From: CAYXSX01 sp964467925
Lineage (GTDB): Bacteria; Pseudomonadota; Alphaproteobacteria; Micavibrionales; Micavibrionaceae
DNA: 64,000 nt
Direction of reading: 5' to 3'
NCBI GenBank assembly: GCA_964467925.1
Contig: CAYXSX010000003.1
Span: 1-64,000, forward strand
Part shown: piece after piece, positions 28,404 to 37,500 of the stretch
How the letters are laid out: every line of letters begins with the position of its first letter
How positions within the stretch are numbered: the first letter of the stretch is position 1
The notes under the pieces: generated by a model
Told to the model about the DNA's origin: nothing
Databases searched by the model: none
The model's input: only the letters and a program-made list of their open reading frames with translations
Made by a program: the position numbers and the translations under genes

Positions 28404-30233
28404 ATGAGTGAAACGCAAACCACACCTTACCGCGTTCTGGCGCGGAAATACCGCCCGCAAAATTTTGATGAGCTGATTGGACAGGACGCGCTGGTGCGTA
28501 CATTGACCAACGCGATTCAAAGCGGGCGCATTGCGCATGCCTTTATGCTGACCGGTGTGCGCGGTGTGGGGAAAACCACGACGGCGCGCATTATCGCCAA
28601 GGCGCTGAACTATACCGGCCCCGATGGCAAATCCGGCCCCACCACGGGCAATACCGATGACTGCCAGCTTTGTCAGGCAATATCACAGGACCGCCATCCG
28701 GACGTGATGGAAATGGACGCCGCCAGCCGCACGGGCGTAGAAGATATCCGCGAAATTCTGGACGGCGTGCGTTATGCGCCCAGCGAAGCGCGTTATAAAA
28801 TCTATATTATCGACGAAGTGCACATGCTTTCGAAAAACGCGTTCAACGCGCTTTTGAAAACGCTGGAAGAGCCGCCTGAGCATGTGAAATTCATTTTCGC
28901 CACCACCGAGATTCGTAAAGTTCCCATTACCGTTCTGTCGCGTTGCCAGCGCTTCGATTTGCGCCGCGTGGACGGGGAAACGCTTCAGACGCATTTCAAG
29001 CGCATTTGTGAAAAGGAAAACGTAAAGGCCGAGGAGGAAGCGCTCGCCCTAATCGCCCGCGCTGCTGATGGTTCCGTGCGTGACGGTCTCAGTCTGCTCG
29101 ATCAGGCGATGGCGCTATCCGGCGATATTACGGCGCAGCAGGTGCAGGATATGCTCGGCCTTGGCGACCGGGCCCGCTCGCTCGATCTGCTGGAAAAGGC
29201 CTTGAGCGGTGAAATGCCCGAGGCGCTTTTCATCATGGACGATCTTTACCGCAGCGGCGCCGACCCGGTGCAGCTATTGCAGGATTTGCTTGATTTCACC
29301 CATATCCTTACTCGCCTGCGCGCCGTACCCGCGGCCAAGGACATGAAATACAATATCGCCCCGGACGAGGTTGCCCGCGCCTCCGAAATGGCGGCTCAGC
29401 TTTCCATGCCCACTCTGGGCAAGACGTGGCAGATATTGCTCAAGGGCATCCCCGAAGTGCAAAACGCGCCCAACCCGCAAAGCGCGGCGGAGATGGTGAT
29501 CATCCGGCTGGCTTATGCCGCCGATCTTCCCGATCTGGCTGATCTGATCAAGCGCCTGAAAGACACTGGCGGTATGGGCGTCGGTTCATCCGCATTTTCC
29601 GGCAGCGGGGCTTCCGACGTTTCACGTGAAACAGTCAGCGCTTCTGCTTCGGCGGCGTCTTCGGTGCCCGCCTATAATCCGCCGCCACAGCCGGGCAGAG
29701 GCAGTGCGCCGTTGATCGGGCAAAACGCCGCGCCAACGGCAAGCAGATCACGCGGGCAGGCATTGGCTCTGGCGCAAAATGAAGACGAAGCTCTGTCACA
29801 TGCAAAACCACATTTGACCGTTGTGCCTCCTGCGCCGCTGCCTGAAGTTCCCGCCACGCTGGATAGCCTCGATAACATCGTTGCGTTTCTCGAAGCGCAT
29901 CAGGAAATGGTGCTGGCCAGCCATGTCGCGCAATATGTGCACCCCGTGAAAGTGAAAAAAAACCATCTTGGCATCCGTATTCAGGAAGCCGCGCCGCAGC
30001 GCCTTTCGAATGATTTGAAATCACGGCTGGAACATCTGACGGGCGAGAGCTGGGCGCTCATCGTTTCCAATTCCGGGGGTGAAGCGACGATTGCCGAGCG
30101 CCGCAAGGCCGCCCGCGAAAAGGAACTCAACGACGCCTTGGCGCATCCGCAAGTCCGTGATATTTTGCAGATGTTTCCCGGCGCCGAGCTGGTTGATGTT
30201 CAAACGATAAAAGAAAGCGAAGAAAGATCATGA
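28404..30233 (+). CDS. dnaX: DNA polymerase III subunit gamma/tau
   Basis: 609 residues. The AAA+ clamp-loader core has Walker A GVRGVGKTTTARI (near 49-61), Walker B IIDEVHML, sensor 1 FATTEIRKVP with the SRC arginine finger CQRFDLRR, then the collar domain and a Pro/Ala/Ser-rich linker (about 395-475), and a C-terminal domain (DNIVAFLEAHQEMVL...) that in tau binds polymerase alpha. The usual four-Cys zinc module is reduced to the CQLC pair; the two upstream cysteines are absent. It loads the beta clamp during replication. Its stop overlaps ybaB by four bases. Confidence 0.95.
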   Translation: MSETQTTPYRVLARKYRPQNFDELIGQDALVRTLTNAIQSGRIAHAFMLTGVRGVGKTTTARIIAKALNYTGPDGKSGPTTGNTDDCQLCQAISQDRHPDVMEMDAASRTGVEDIREILDGVRYAPSEARYKIYIIDEVHMLSKNAFNALLKTLEEPPEHVKFIFATTEIRKVPITVLSRCQRFDLRRVDGETLQTHFKRICEKENVKAEEEALALIARAADGSVRDGLSLLDQAMALSGDITAQQVQDMLGLGDRARSLDLLEKALSGEMPEALFIMDDLYRSGADPVQLLQDLLDFTHILTRLRAVPAAKDMKYNIAPDEVARASEMAAQLSMPTLGKTWQILLKGIPEVQNAPNPQSAAEMVIIRLAYAADLPDLADLIKRLKDTGGMGVGSSAFSGSGASDVSRETVSASASAASSVPAYNPPPQPGRGSAPLIGQNAAPTASRSRGQALALAQNEDEALSHAKPHLTVVPPAPLPEVPATLDSLDNIVAFLEAHQEMVLASHVAQYVHPVKVKKNHLGIRIQEAAPQRLSNDLKSRLEHLTGESWALIVSNSGGEATIAERRKAAREKELNDALAHPQVRDILQMFPGAELVDVQTIKESEERS

Positions 30234-30556
30234 TGAATTTTCAAAAGATGATGCAACAGGCGCAGGAAATGCAATTCAAGTTGCAGGAAATGCAGGAAAA
30301 GCTCGCCGATATAAATGTCGAGGGCGAGGCCGGCGGCGGCATGGTGAAGGTAATCATGAACTGCAAGGGCGATCTGCGCGGTCTTGCGATTGATCCGTCC
30401 GTTATCAATGCGGGCGATAAAGAAACACTGGAAGACCTTGTAATTGCCGCCGTGAACAATGCCAACGAGGCTAAAGACGCGCGCATTAAATCCGAAACCC
30501 AGAAAATGATGGAAGGGATGGGGCTTCCTCCGGGCACTAAACTTCCAGGCGTATAA
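30230..30556 (+). CDS. ybaB: YbaB/EbfC nucleoid-associated protein
   Basis: 108 residues; N-terminal helix rich in Met/Gln (MMNFQKMMQQAQEMQFKLQEMQEKL), a central three-strand sheet (GGGMVKVIMNCKGDLRGLAIDPSVI) and a C-terminal helix, the tweezer fold of YbaB. These dimers bind DNA and are almost always encoded after dnaX. Overlaps dnaX by four bases (ATGA). The usual third gene, recR, does not follow here. Confidence 0.93.
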   Translation: MMNFQKMMQQAQEMQFKLQEMQEKLADINVEGEAGGGMVKVIMNCKGDLRGLAIDPSVINAGDKETLEDLVIAAVNNANEAKDARIKSETQKMMEGMGLPPGTKLPGV

Positions 30557-30672
30557 GCTTCCAGCATTCACCCGTGGACGTTGTCAAACATCGGCTTGCC
30601 TATGCCTTATAGGCGGCGCCTCGTTTTCCTAGCCACGCGCAAATGCTGTTCGCTTAATAAAGAAAGGTTTTT

Positions 30673-31461
30673 ATGCGCATAGCTACATGGAACATAAACT
30701 CGGTTCGTCTTCGCATGCCGCTTTTGCAAAAGCTGATGGCAGAGCGCACGCCCGATATTATAGCCTTACAGGAAACCAAAACGCCGGATGAATTTTTTCC
30801 GCTGGAACCTATTAAGGAAGCGGGTTACGAGCACATACACTTCACGGGAATGAAGGGGTATAATGGCGTGGCGATTATCTCAAAGCTTCCCTTTGAAGCG
30901 CCGGAAATTCATCACCGCACGGGCAAGGAAGATTGCCGCCATATCGCCGCAAAGTTTAAAAATTTCGAACTTCATAATCTTTATATTCCCGCCGGCGGGG
31001 ACGAACCCGATCCCGACATAAACGATAAATTTGCGCATAAGCTCGATTTCGTTGATGAAATGACGGGCTGGTTTAAAGACCGTTATACAAACGACCAGCC
31101 GCTGATCGCCGTGGGCGATTTCAACATCGCGCCGGGTGAACACGATGTATGGTCGCATAAACAGCTTTTGAAAGTTGTTTCGCATACCCCGCCGGAGCTG
31201 GAGCGGATTGCAAAAATGCAAAACTCGCTGAATTGGGTTGATGCCGTGCGGCATTTCATTCCGGCGGATGAAAAATGCTATAGCTGGTGGAGCTACCGTA
31301 ACCGCGACTGGAGAAAATCCAACCGCGGTCGAAGGCTCGATCACATCTGGGTGACGCCGCCGCTGAAAAAATCGCTTAAGGCGCATGAGGTTTTGGTCGA
31401 TGCGCGCGACTGGGAAAAACCATCCGACCATGTTCCGGTGATTGTGGATCTGGATTTGTAG
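30673..31461 (+). CDS. xthA: Exodeoxyribonuclease III (AP endonuclease)
   Basis: 262 residues of the EEP nuclease fold. Catalytic landmarks: WNINSVRLRMP, the metal-binding Glu in LQETKTPD, GVAIISK, the GDFNIAPGEHDVW motif, RLDHIWVTP and the terminal catalytic pair SDHVPVI. It removes 3' blocks and cuts AP sites in base-excision repair. A GAAAGG site precedes the ATG. Separated by 116 bases from ybaB and probably transcribed on its own. Confidence 0.93.
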   Translation: MRIATWNINSVRLRMPLLQKLMAERTPDIIALQETKTPDEFFPLEPIKEAGYEHIHFTGMKGYNGVAIISKLPFEAPEIHHRTGKEDCRHIAAKFKNFELHNLYIPAGGDEPDPDINDKFAHKLDFVDEMTGWFKDRYTNDQPLIAVGDFNIAPGEHDVWSHKQLLKVVSHTPPELERIAKMQNSLNWVDAVRHFIPADEKCYSWWSYRNRDWRKSNRGRRLDHIWVTPPLKKSLKAHEVLVDARDWEKPSDHVPVIVDLDL

Positions 31462-31466
31462 TGCAT

Positions 31467-31593
31467 GTCATCCCCGCGGCGTTGCGTAAGCGACGCTCAA
31501 ACAGCGGGGATCCGGTAAAGGTGAGCGGCTTTGCCGCTCGCATGTCCAGACCCCCGAAGTTTAAACCTGCTTCGCAGGTCTCGAGGGTGACGT
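31467..31593. repeat. Composite palindromic intergenic element
   Basis: Directly after the xthA stop. Nested hairpins: TCCCCGC (31471-31477)/GCGGGGA (31504-31510), GAGCGGC (31523-31529)/GCCGCTC (31533-31539), ACCTGC (31565-31570)/GCAGGT (31574-31579), with outer ends GTCATCCCCG and CGAGGGTGAC matching 8 of 10. Lies between convergent genes and resembles the other GTCAT-bounded elements in the window. Confidence 0.65.
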
Positions 31594-31606
31594 CTGAGAA
31601 ATGGGG

Positions 31607-32308
31607 CTAATCCCCCAACCGTCCCGCCGCGATAATCGGGCCCTCGCGGTATTCCTGAAGCAGGGCGATATACCCCATTCCTTTATCGTTTCCGGTATCG
31701 TAAGTGATGGTAGTTTGCGTGCCATCCCATGTGCCGATTTTTTCCAAATTCGCCACGGTGTTGAAATGGTTCAACGTCATGCCTCTGTTCGCTCCGGCGG
31801 TCACGTCTGTGCTGTCGTTAGGGCGGTAGGTGTAGAGCCAGATATCGAGCGGTGCGGGCGGGGTGAAGGCCGGCAGGGTGATGGTAATGTTCGCGCCCTC
31901 TTTTTTTAATGAGAGCGGGATTAGAGGCTTTTCCACGCGGGCGAGCTGCACCGCTTCATGCAGACCGTATTCATCCATCCGGCCTGTGGCTTGCCGTCCA
32001 TTAATCACGATTTCCGGCGTGACGATATTGCTGAGCCGCAGCGTACGGAAATATTCGAAATGCCGCTGATCGCAAAGCGGGCTCGCGAATTCATCTTTCC
32101 AGCCCTTGTGATCGAAATAGGTGACGTGGCAGTTAAGCACCAAAAGATCGGGATCTTGGGCCGCGAGCGCGCCGAAATACGCCTCGTAAGGCGGAGCGTC
32201 GTGGCACCCTTGCGAGGTCATTATTTCCACGACCACGGGAGCGCCCGCCCGCGCCGGAGCGGCAAACGGAAAAAGCATCAGGGCAAGGAACAGGAGCAAG
32301 GCGCGCAT
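31607..32308 (-). CDS. DUF1223 family thioredoxin-like exported protein
   Basis: 233 residues from ATG at 32308 (MRALLLFLALMLFPF...), which gives a normal signal peptide (cleavage after ARA); the frame is open to 32389 but that would overlap divergent rimO. The family opening reads VVVEIMTSQGCHDAPPYEAYFG: in most DUF1223 proteins this is SQGCSSCPPAD, a CxxC site, but here the second Cys is Ala. The remainder (HVTYFDHKGWKDEFASP, PEIVINGRQATGR) fits the family, which is common in alphaproteobacteria and of unproven function. Loss of the second cysteine argues against classic oxidoreductase chemistry in this copy. Confidence 0.85.
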   Translation of the reverse strand: MRALLLFLALMLFPFAAPARAGAPVVVEIMTSQGCHDAPPYEAYFGALAAQDPDLLVLNCHVTYFDHKGWKDEFASPLCDQRHFEYFRTLRLSNIVTPEIVINGRQATGRMDEYGLHEAVQLARVEKPLIPLSLKKEGANITITLPAFTPPAPLDIWLYTYRPNDSTDVTAGANRGMTLNHFNTVANLEKIGTWDGTQTTITYDTGNDKGMGYIALLQEYREGPIIAAGRLGD

Positions 32309-32367
32309 ATTTACTATTATGAGGGATTGCTGGACAAAATCCCAAGAAAAAGTATATAAACCGCGGG

Positions 32368-33735
32368 ATGAAGGCAAAACCGCAAACACCGGAAAAGGAC
32401 AGCGCCACCGTAGGGTTAATTTCCCTGGGGTGTCCCAAGGCTTTGGTGGATTCCGAGCGTATCGTCACGCGCTTGCGCTCCGGCGGGTATGATCTGACCG
32501 ATACGCATGAAGGTGCGGATGTGGTGATCGTCAATACCTGCGGCTTTCTGGACAGCGCCAAGGCCGAAAGCCTGAACGCCATCGGTACGGCGATGAATGA
32601 AAATGGCCGCGTAATTGTGACGGGCTGTATGGGCGCGCAGGAAGATGAGGTTCTGGCCTCTTACCCGAATATTCTGGCCATTACGGGGCCGCATCAATAT
32701 GAGGAAGTGGTCAAGGCCGTGCATGCGGCGCAGCCCATAAAGCATAACCCGTACGTTAATTTAACGCCGCCCGCTTTTGATGAAGCCGGAGAAAAACTCA
32801 CTCCGCGCCATTACGCGTATTTGAAAATCTCCGAAGGCTGCAATAACCGCTGCAGCTTTTGCATTATTCCCGATCTTCGCGGCGACTTGGTTTCGCGGCC
32901 TATTCACCGCGTGCTGTACGAGGCGGAAAAACTCGTCGAGGCGGGTGTAAAGGAAATCCTTGTGATATCGCAGGATACGAGCGCGTACGGCGTGGATATG
33001 AAATACGCCGAAAGCCCGTGGAAGGGCGGCAAGGTCCGTACGAAATTTTATGATTTGTGCGAGGAGCTTGGCAAGCTCGGTATCTGGGTACGCCTCCATT
33101 ACGTGTACCCGTACCCGCATGTCGATGATGTGATACCGCTCATGGCGGAGGGAAAAATTCTGCCCTATCTCGATATTCCGTTCCAGCATGCCAGCCCGGC
33201 GGTGCTCAAAAACATGCGCCGCCCCGCGCATCAGGAAAAGACGCTTTCGCGCATTAAAAAATGGCGGGAAATTTGCCCCGACCTGACCCTGCGTTCGACC
33301 TTCATCGTCGGTTTCCCCGGTGAGACGGAAGAGGATTTCGAGATTCTTCTGGAATGGATGGAAGAGGCGCAAATTGACCGCGCCGGGGCGTTCCAGTACG
33401 AAGATGTAAAAGGTGCCCGTTCCCACGCTCTGGAAAATCATGTGCCTGACGAGATCAAGGAAATCCGCTGGCAGCGTTTCATGGAAGTGCAGGAATCTAT
33501 CATGGAAAAGAAAAATTTAGCCAAAATAGGCCAAAAAATCGAGGTCATGGTGGACGAAGTCAGCGAGGCGGATGAAGAAGGCTTCGTAGGGGCCGACGCA
33601 AGATCAAAAGGTGATGCGCCCGAGATCGATCAAACAGTGTTCCTGCGCGATGCCGATGGTCTTAACCCCGGCGACATCGTCACCGTCGAAATCGAAGACG
33701 TCGATGATTTCGATTTACTGGGGGTTCCTGTTTAG
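32368..33735 (+). CDS. rimO: Ribosomal protein S12 methylthiotransferase
   Basis: 455 residues. N-terminal UPF0004 domain with three cluster cysteines (SLGCPKALVDSE, NTCGFLDSAK, TGCMGAQ), the radical-SAM motif CNNRCSFC (CxxxCxxC) near residue 160, and a C-terminal TRAM domain (about 380-455). The GCPKALVDSE signature separates RimO from MiaB. It adds a methylthio group to Asp88 (E. coli numbering) of ribosomal protein S12. Monocistronic and divergent from the DUF1223 gene with 59 bases between starts. Confidence 0.95.
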   Translation: MKAKPQTPEKDSATVGLISLGCPKALVDSERIVTRLRSGGYDLTDTHEGADVVIVNTCGFLDSAKAESLNAIGTAMNENGRVIVTGCMGAQEDEVLASYPNILAITGPHQYEEVVKAVHAAQPIKHNPYVNLTPPAFDEAGEKLTPRHYAYLKISEGCNNRCSFCIIPDLRGDLVSRPIHRVLYEAEKLVEAGVKEILVISQDTSAYGVDMKYAESPWKGGKVRTKFYDLCEELGKLGIWVRLHYVYPYPHVDDVIPLMAEGKILPYLDIPFQHASPAVLKNMRRPAHQEKTLSRIKKWREICPDLTLRSTFIVGFPGETEEDFEILLEWMEEAQIDRAGAFQYEDVKGARSHALENHVPDEIKEIRWQRFMEVQESIMEKKNLAKIGQKIEVMVDEVSEADEEGFVGADARSKGDAPEIDQTVFLRDADGLNPGDIVTVEIEDVDDFDLLGVPV

Positions 33736-33743
33736 GCCTTCTA

Positions 33744-34892
33744 TCATTTTACATCGTAATTAATTTGTTCCACTAAAACGGCTTTCTGTTTTAATTCTCT
33801 CAGAACATCCGGATCGGGGGGGGCAAATACAGCATGATATTCGCTTTTTGCTTCATACCCCGCTTCTCCAAGATCAAATCCACTGATTTGCGGATATTCT
33901 TGTCCCGGCACAAACGCCAGTGTAGGGTGTGGGCCGTTAGTCAACCAGTCAGAGGGCATGCCGTTTGACATTTGTGCCGGATAATCTCCGTTCTTTATAC
34001 GGTCTTTAAAATGCGCATAAATACCGGCAGGTTTTTTACCGGAAAGCAGGGGCTCTCCAGCTAAATACGTCTGCATTACGTCGCAGATATTGCCGACAAA
34101 AATAGCCCCCCGCATGGCATCGACCGGTTTCATAGTGTAATAGCCATCTACAATATAACCCTCTGCATTTTTATTCAAAGGTAGGATATAAGAGATGATT
34201 ATATTTAAAGTATTTGCTTTAAATCTTTGTCCGTCACCATCGGGCTTTGTAGTTTCAAATACTAACAATCTGGCGATATCACCATTAAACCGGGTTTCAT
34301 CTGCGAGGGCATTACAAATATTGTCTGCGATGGCATTATAAAAATCATTGGCAACATCCTCATCGTAATTCTCGGGATCGGGAGCAGGCGGAAGACCCGT
34401 ACATTTTTCGTCCAACCATTTCAGAAATGCCATATCGGGAAATTGTGTTAGTAATTCTATACGCTTGGGTTCCTGTTCGGCCAATGTATAAAGTAATTCA
34501 TGTATAAGATCTTTTGCTGATGATGGGCTAATGCTTAAAGCTTCCCGGATGACGGCATCAAAATCCGCATCCAGATTCCAGAATGAGACCGGCCTTCCAA
34601 TGGTGTGCACATAGCCGTATTTCCAAAAGCCGCTGTGGTTGTTATCGGATTGGTTGAAGTCTCTAATAACCTCAAGACCACGTTCGCATCCAACGTGGGG
34701 GAAGCCTCTTTTATTTGTTTGGCGTGTGCTCTCGAAATTTTCTCTAATAATTGCGACAATTTCGGCCTGTGTCATAGGCGTTGCAATTTCGGTTCCCCAT
34801 GAAATAAAGCGCGCCATAGAGGGGGTATAGCGGTCAAGCCGACAAAAATAATAAAGTGGCCCTTCAGGGGTTACATACTGGTTTTTGTTCAT
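33744..34892 (-). CDS. Large hypothetical protein
   Basis: 382 residues, soluble, no signal peptide. No domain recognised; the protein is acidic with aromatic-rich segments (SGFWKYGYVHTIGRPVSFWNLDADFD; GYIVDGYYTMKPVDAMRGAIFVGNICDVMQTYL) and many helices in the middle. The nucleotide sequence is more AT-rich than rimO next door. Convergent with rimO (8 bases between stops). A long clean frame makes it a credible gene; function not assigned. Confidence 0.65.
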   Translation of the reverse strand: MNKNQYVTPEGPLYYFCRLDRYTPSMARFISWGTEIATPMTQAEIVAIIRENFESTRQTNKRGFPHVGCERGLEVIRDFNQSDNNHSGFWKYGYVHTIGRPVSFWNLDADFDAVIREALSISPSSAKDLIHELLYTLAEQEPKRIELLTQFPDMAFLKWLDEKCTGLPPAPDPENYDEDVANDFYNAIADNICNALADETRFNGDIARLLVFETTKPDGDGQRFKANTLNIIISYILPLNKNAEGYIVDGYYTMKPVDAMRGAIFVGNICDVMQTYLAGEPLLSGKKPAGIYAHFKDRIKNGDYPAQMSNGMPSDWLTNGPHPTLAFVPGQEYPQISGFDLGEAGYEAKSEYHAVFAPPDPDVLRELKQKAVLVEQINYDVK

Positions 34893-34933
34893 AATATAAG
34901 GACAGTATTGAAAGGTTATGACAAAATCAAGAT

Positions 34934-35119
34934 TTAAAAATCACTGCAGCGCCCTTTCACTTCCCAATCGCCGAAACGGGTGGGCTCTGGTAGGCCGGCG
35001 TCTTTGAAACCGCCTTTTTCGTCTAGCGGTGCGGGCATTGCCGCCTTTTCGGTGTTTTCCGCTTTCTTCTTGATATCTGGCGTTTCTTGCGCTTTTGGGC
35101 TTGGATTCTTCGTGCTCAT
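34934..35119 (-). CDS. DUF1674 / SdhAF4-like protein
   Basis: 61 residues from ATG at 35119. The C-terminus EPTRFGDWEVKGRCSDF is the near-invariant signature of DUF1674, the family of the mitochondrial succinate dehydrogenase assembly factor 4, which helps insert FAD into SdhA. The N-terminal half is a Lys/Pro/Glu-rich linker. In alphaproteobacteria these genes are usually not linked to sdh, and none is seen here. The function in bacteria is inferred from the eukaryotic homologue. Confidence 0.88.
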   Translation of the reverse strand: MSTKNPSPKAQETPDIKKKAENTEKAAMPAPLDEKGGFKDAGLPEPTRFGDWEVKGRCSDF

Positions 35120-35170
35120 GTCTAATGATGTAATACATAAGAATATGTTTTGCAAAGAGGAACGCCTGCG

Positions 35171-35491
35171 ATGGGGGCTTTGAAACCTTTTCGTGACGAA
35201 ATAGACGCGCTAGATGAACAGCTGATAGAGCTGCTCTCTCGCCGTTTTAGTGTTGTGCGCAAAGTGGGCGAACTGAAAGCACGCGAAGGGCTTGACGTCG
35301 TGCAATCCGCCCGTGCGGAAGAAGTGCTTTCCCGCGTCGCCGCGATGGCGGGGTCCAAAAATCTTGATCCCGATTTGATGCGCAAAATCTGGGCTATGAT
35401 GATCGATCAGGCGCATGTGATCGAGCGGCAGATAAAAGAACAGTTAAATAATAAAGAGAGCGGCCATGACCGAACCGGCACAGATGACTGA
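35171..35491 (+). CDS. Chorismate mutase (AroQ type)
   Basis: 106 residues, ATG at 35171 with AGAGG upstream. Three-helix AroQ fold: FRDEIDALDEQLIELLSRRFSVVRKVGELKAREGL is the long first helix with the active-site Arg and Lys, followed by VQSARAEEVLSRVAAMA and MRKIWAMMIDQAHVIERQI. It converts chorismate to prephenate for phenylalanine and tyrosine. It overlaps the downstream methyltransferase gene by 26 bases, so the two are co-translated; the pairing looks incidental to function. Confidence 0.88.
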   Translation: MGALKPFRDEIDALDEQLIELLSRRFSVVRKVGELKAREGLDVVQSARAEEVLSRVAAMAGSKNLDPDLMRKIWAMMIDQAHVIERQIKEQLNNKESGHDRTGTDD

Positions 35492-36815
35492 GGCGGCGCA
35501 AGCCCCGAACGCCGATCTTGCGGCGCGCTTTGTCGCGCTCTCGCTTTTGGAGGAAGTGCTGCAGCGCGGCCAGTCTCTCGACATCACGCTGGAGCGCCAT
35601 GACGGGTTCCGCAGCCTGCCTTCACGCGACCGCGGTTTTTGCCGCATGCTCACGGCCACCACACTGCGCCGTTTGGGACAGGTGGACGATCTGATCAAAC
35701 GTACGGAAGAACGGCCCGATACTTCGCGCCCTCCTTTGTTGCAAAATATTCTGCGCCTTGGAACGGCCCAGATCGTATTTATGGATGTACCCGATCACGC
35801 CGCCGTCGATACCTCCGTACGCCTGACCGAAAGTTACGGCTATGAACGTCAGAAGGGTTTCGTGAACGGCATGCTGCGTAATATCATCCGTACGCAGCAA
35901 GAGATTGTGAAGCGCCAGGACCCCGCCCGTCTTAATACGCCGGAATGGATGCTGCGCGGCTGGATCGAGGATTACGAGCTGCGTACCGCGGCCGAAATCG
36001 CCATGGCGAATTTGTCCGAAGCGCCGCTGGATATCACGATAAAATCCGAAGAGGAACGCAATTACTGGGCCTCAAATCTACAGGCTTCGCAGCTTGCCAC
36101 CGGTACGCTGCGCCGTATCGGGCTGGGCGGCGCGGTGTACGAATTCGAAGGTTTCGAAGAGGGCGCATGGTGGGTACAGGATGCCGCCGCCGCCATCCCC
36201 GCCAAACTTTTCGGCGATGTAAACGGCCAGCATGTGATTGATCTTTGCGCCGCGCCGGGCGGCAAGACTGCGCAGCTTCTGGCGCAAGGCGCGCATGTGA
36301 CCGCCATCGACCGTTCGGCGCAGCGTTTAAAACGCCTTCGTGAAAATTTGGAGCGGCTGAAATTAAATGCGAATGTGGACGTACAGGTTAGCGACGCCAG
36401 CGCGTGGCGGCCCGCCAAACCGGCGGAGCGTATTTTGCTCGATGCGCCCTGTACCGCGACCGGAACCATCCGCCGTCATCCCGATATCCTGCACCTTAAA
36501 ACCGCCAATGACATGAAAAGCCTGATGACGCTGCAGGCCGCGATCCTGCAAAACGCGTTCGACATGCTGATGCCCGGCGGCATACTCGTGTACTGTACGT
36601 GCTCGCTGCAAAAGGCGGAAGGAGAGCATCAGGTGGAGCGCCTTCTGCGCGAAAACCAAAAGGCCGCGCGCGTGCCGATCGGGCGCGAAGAAATCGGTAA
36701 GCTCGACGACCTTCTGACCGATGACGGTGACGTGCGCATCCTTCCCTTCCACCTCGCCTCGCAGGGCGGCATGGACGGATTTTATATTGCAAGGCTGACC
36801 AAGCTGGAGGGGTAA
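35466..36815 (+). CDS. RsmB/NOP-family rRNA cytosine-C5 methyltransferase
   Basis: 449 residues. An N-terminal NusB-like RNA-binding domain (residues 10-150, with RDRGFCRMLTATTLRRLG) precedes a class I SAM methyltransferase: motif I DLCAAPGGKTAQLLAQG, motif IV LLDAPCTATGTIRRHPD containing one catalytic Cys, and motif VI VYCTCSLQKAEGE with the second. Domain order matches RsmB, which makes m5C967 in 16S rRNA; orthology rather than paralogy is likely but not proven. Usually followed in relatives by rpe or heparinase-like genes; here a three-gene opposite-strand cassette intervenes. Confidence 0.9.
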   Translation: MTEPAQMTEAAQAPNADLAARFVALSLLEEVLQRGQSLDITLERHDGFRSLPSRDRGFCRMLTATTLRRLGQVDDLIKRTEERPDTSRPPLLQNILRLGTAQIVFMDVPDHAAVDTSVRLTESYGYERQKGFVNGMLRNIIRTQQEIVKRQDPARLNTPEWMLRGWIEDYELRTAAEIAMANLSEAPLDITIKSEEERNYWASNLQASQLATGTLRRIGLGGAVYEFEGFEEGAWWVQDAAAAIPAKLFGDVNGQHVIDLCAAPGGKTAQLLAQGAHVTAIDRSAQRLKRLRENLERLKLNANVDVQVSDASAWRPAKPAERILLDAPCTATGTIRRHPDILHLKTANDMKSLMTLQAAILQNAFDMLMPGGILVYCTCSLQKAEGEHQVERLLRENQKAARVPIGREEIGKLDDLLTDDGDVRILPFHLASQGGMDGFYIARLTKLEG

Positions 36816-36869
36816 TTGCCCCGTTTAAGATTTAAAGGTCTGCGATATATGCCCCTTCAAATCATTCCT

Positions 36870-37457
36870 TCAGTTCGTTCGCCCGTATTTAGGGGGGAGG
36901 GGGGGTATCTCCTTTGATTTTAAAGGATATTCCTTTAGTTCGTTGGTCGGGTGAACGAATATCCCTTCCGCATAGTGTTTTGCGTTTGCGCAAAACTCTT
37001 GAATTGCCGGAAGCCGTAATTGAAGTTCACTTTCCTCCAGTCCGAAACTTTTCTTCCAAACGGTCGATATCATTGCTGTGATGTTTTCAGTATTAATTTC
37101 ATCCAGTTTGGCCAGAGCCAAAGCAATGACTTCGGCCTCAGAATCGTACTCGTCAGCGGGTGCGCCGTTTTGAAGCAATCCTTCAATATCGGCTTTGCGT
37201 AGTAGCGTGCTGATTTGCGGTTTTAGTTTTTCCATTTTCGCTGTCTGTTTTATTTTTATGGTGTTGGAAATCTTTAATGTCAGCAGCAGAAAGAGAAAAA
37301 TGAAAAATCCGGATTGAATGATTTCATTCCAGTCGGGGCCAAGAAGAATTCCATAATAAAAAAGATTAAACGTTAAAAGTAGCGTACATGAGACGCCTAT
37401 CATTTTATAAATTTTCAATTTACGAGTTGAAAACTTTTTCAATGCCTTCCTTATCAT
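36870..37457 (-). CDS. Membrane protein of unknown function (cassette gene 3)
   Basis: 195 residues. Basic N-terminus, two adjacent hydrophobic segments (about 20-40 and 48-66), then a soluble helical domain (LRKADIEGLLQNGAPADEYDSEAEVIALALAKLDE...) and a Pro-rich tail. A hairpin membrane anchor with a cytoplasmic domain is the simplest reading. Last gene of a leftward, AT-rich three-gene cassette, 43 bases after the four-helix membrane protein. No family recognised. Confidence 0.6.
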   Translation of the reverse strand: MIRKALKKFSTRKLKIYKMIGVSCTLLLTFNLFYYGILLGPDWNEIIQSGFFIFLFLLLTLKISNTIKIKQTAKMEKLKPQISTLLRKADIEGLLQNGAPADEYDSEAEVIALALAKLDEINTENITAMISTVWKKSFGLEESELQLRLPAIQEFCANAKHYAEGIFVHPTNELKEYPLKSKEIPPLPPKYGRTN

Positions 37458-37500
37458 GTCAATTCACCCTCGTGTTCGCCCTTGTTTCGCTGCGGGTTTT

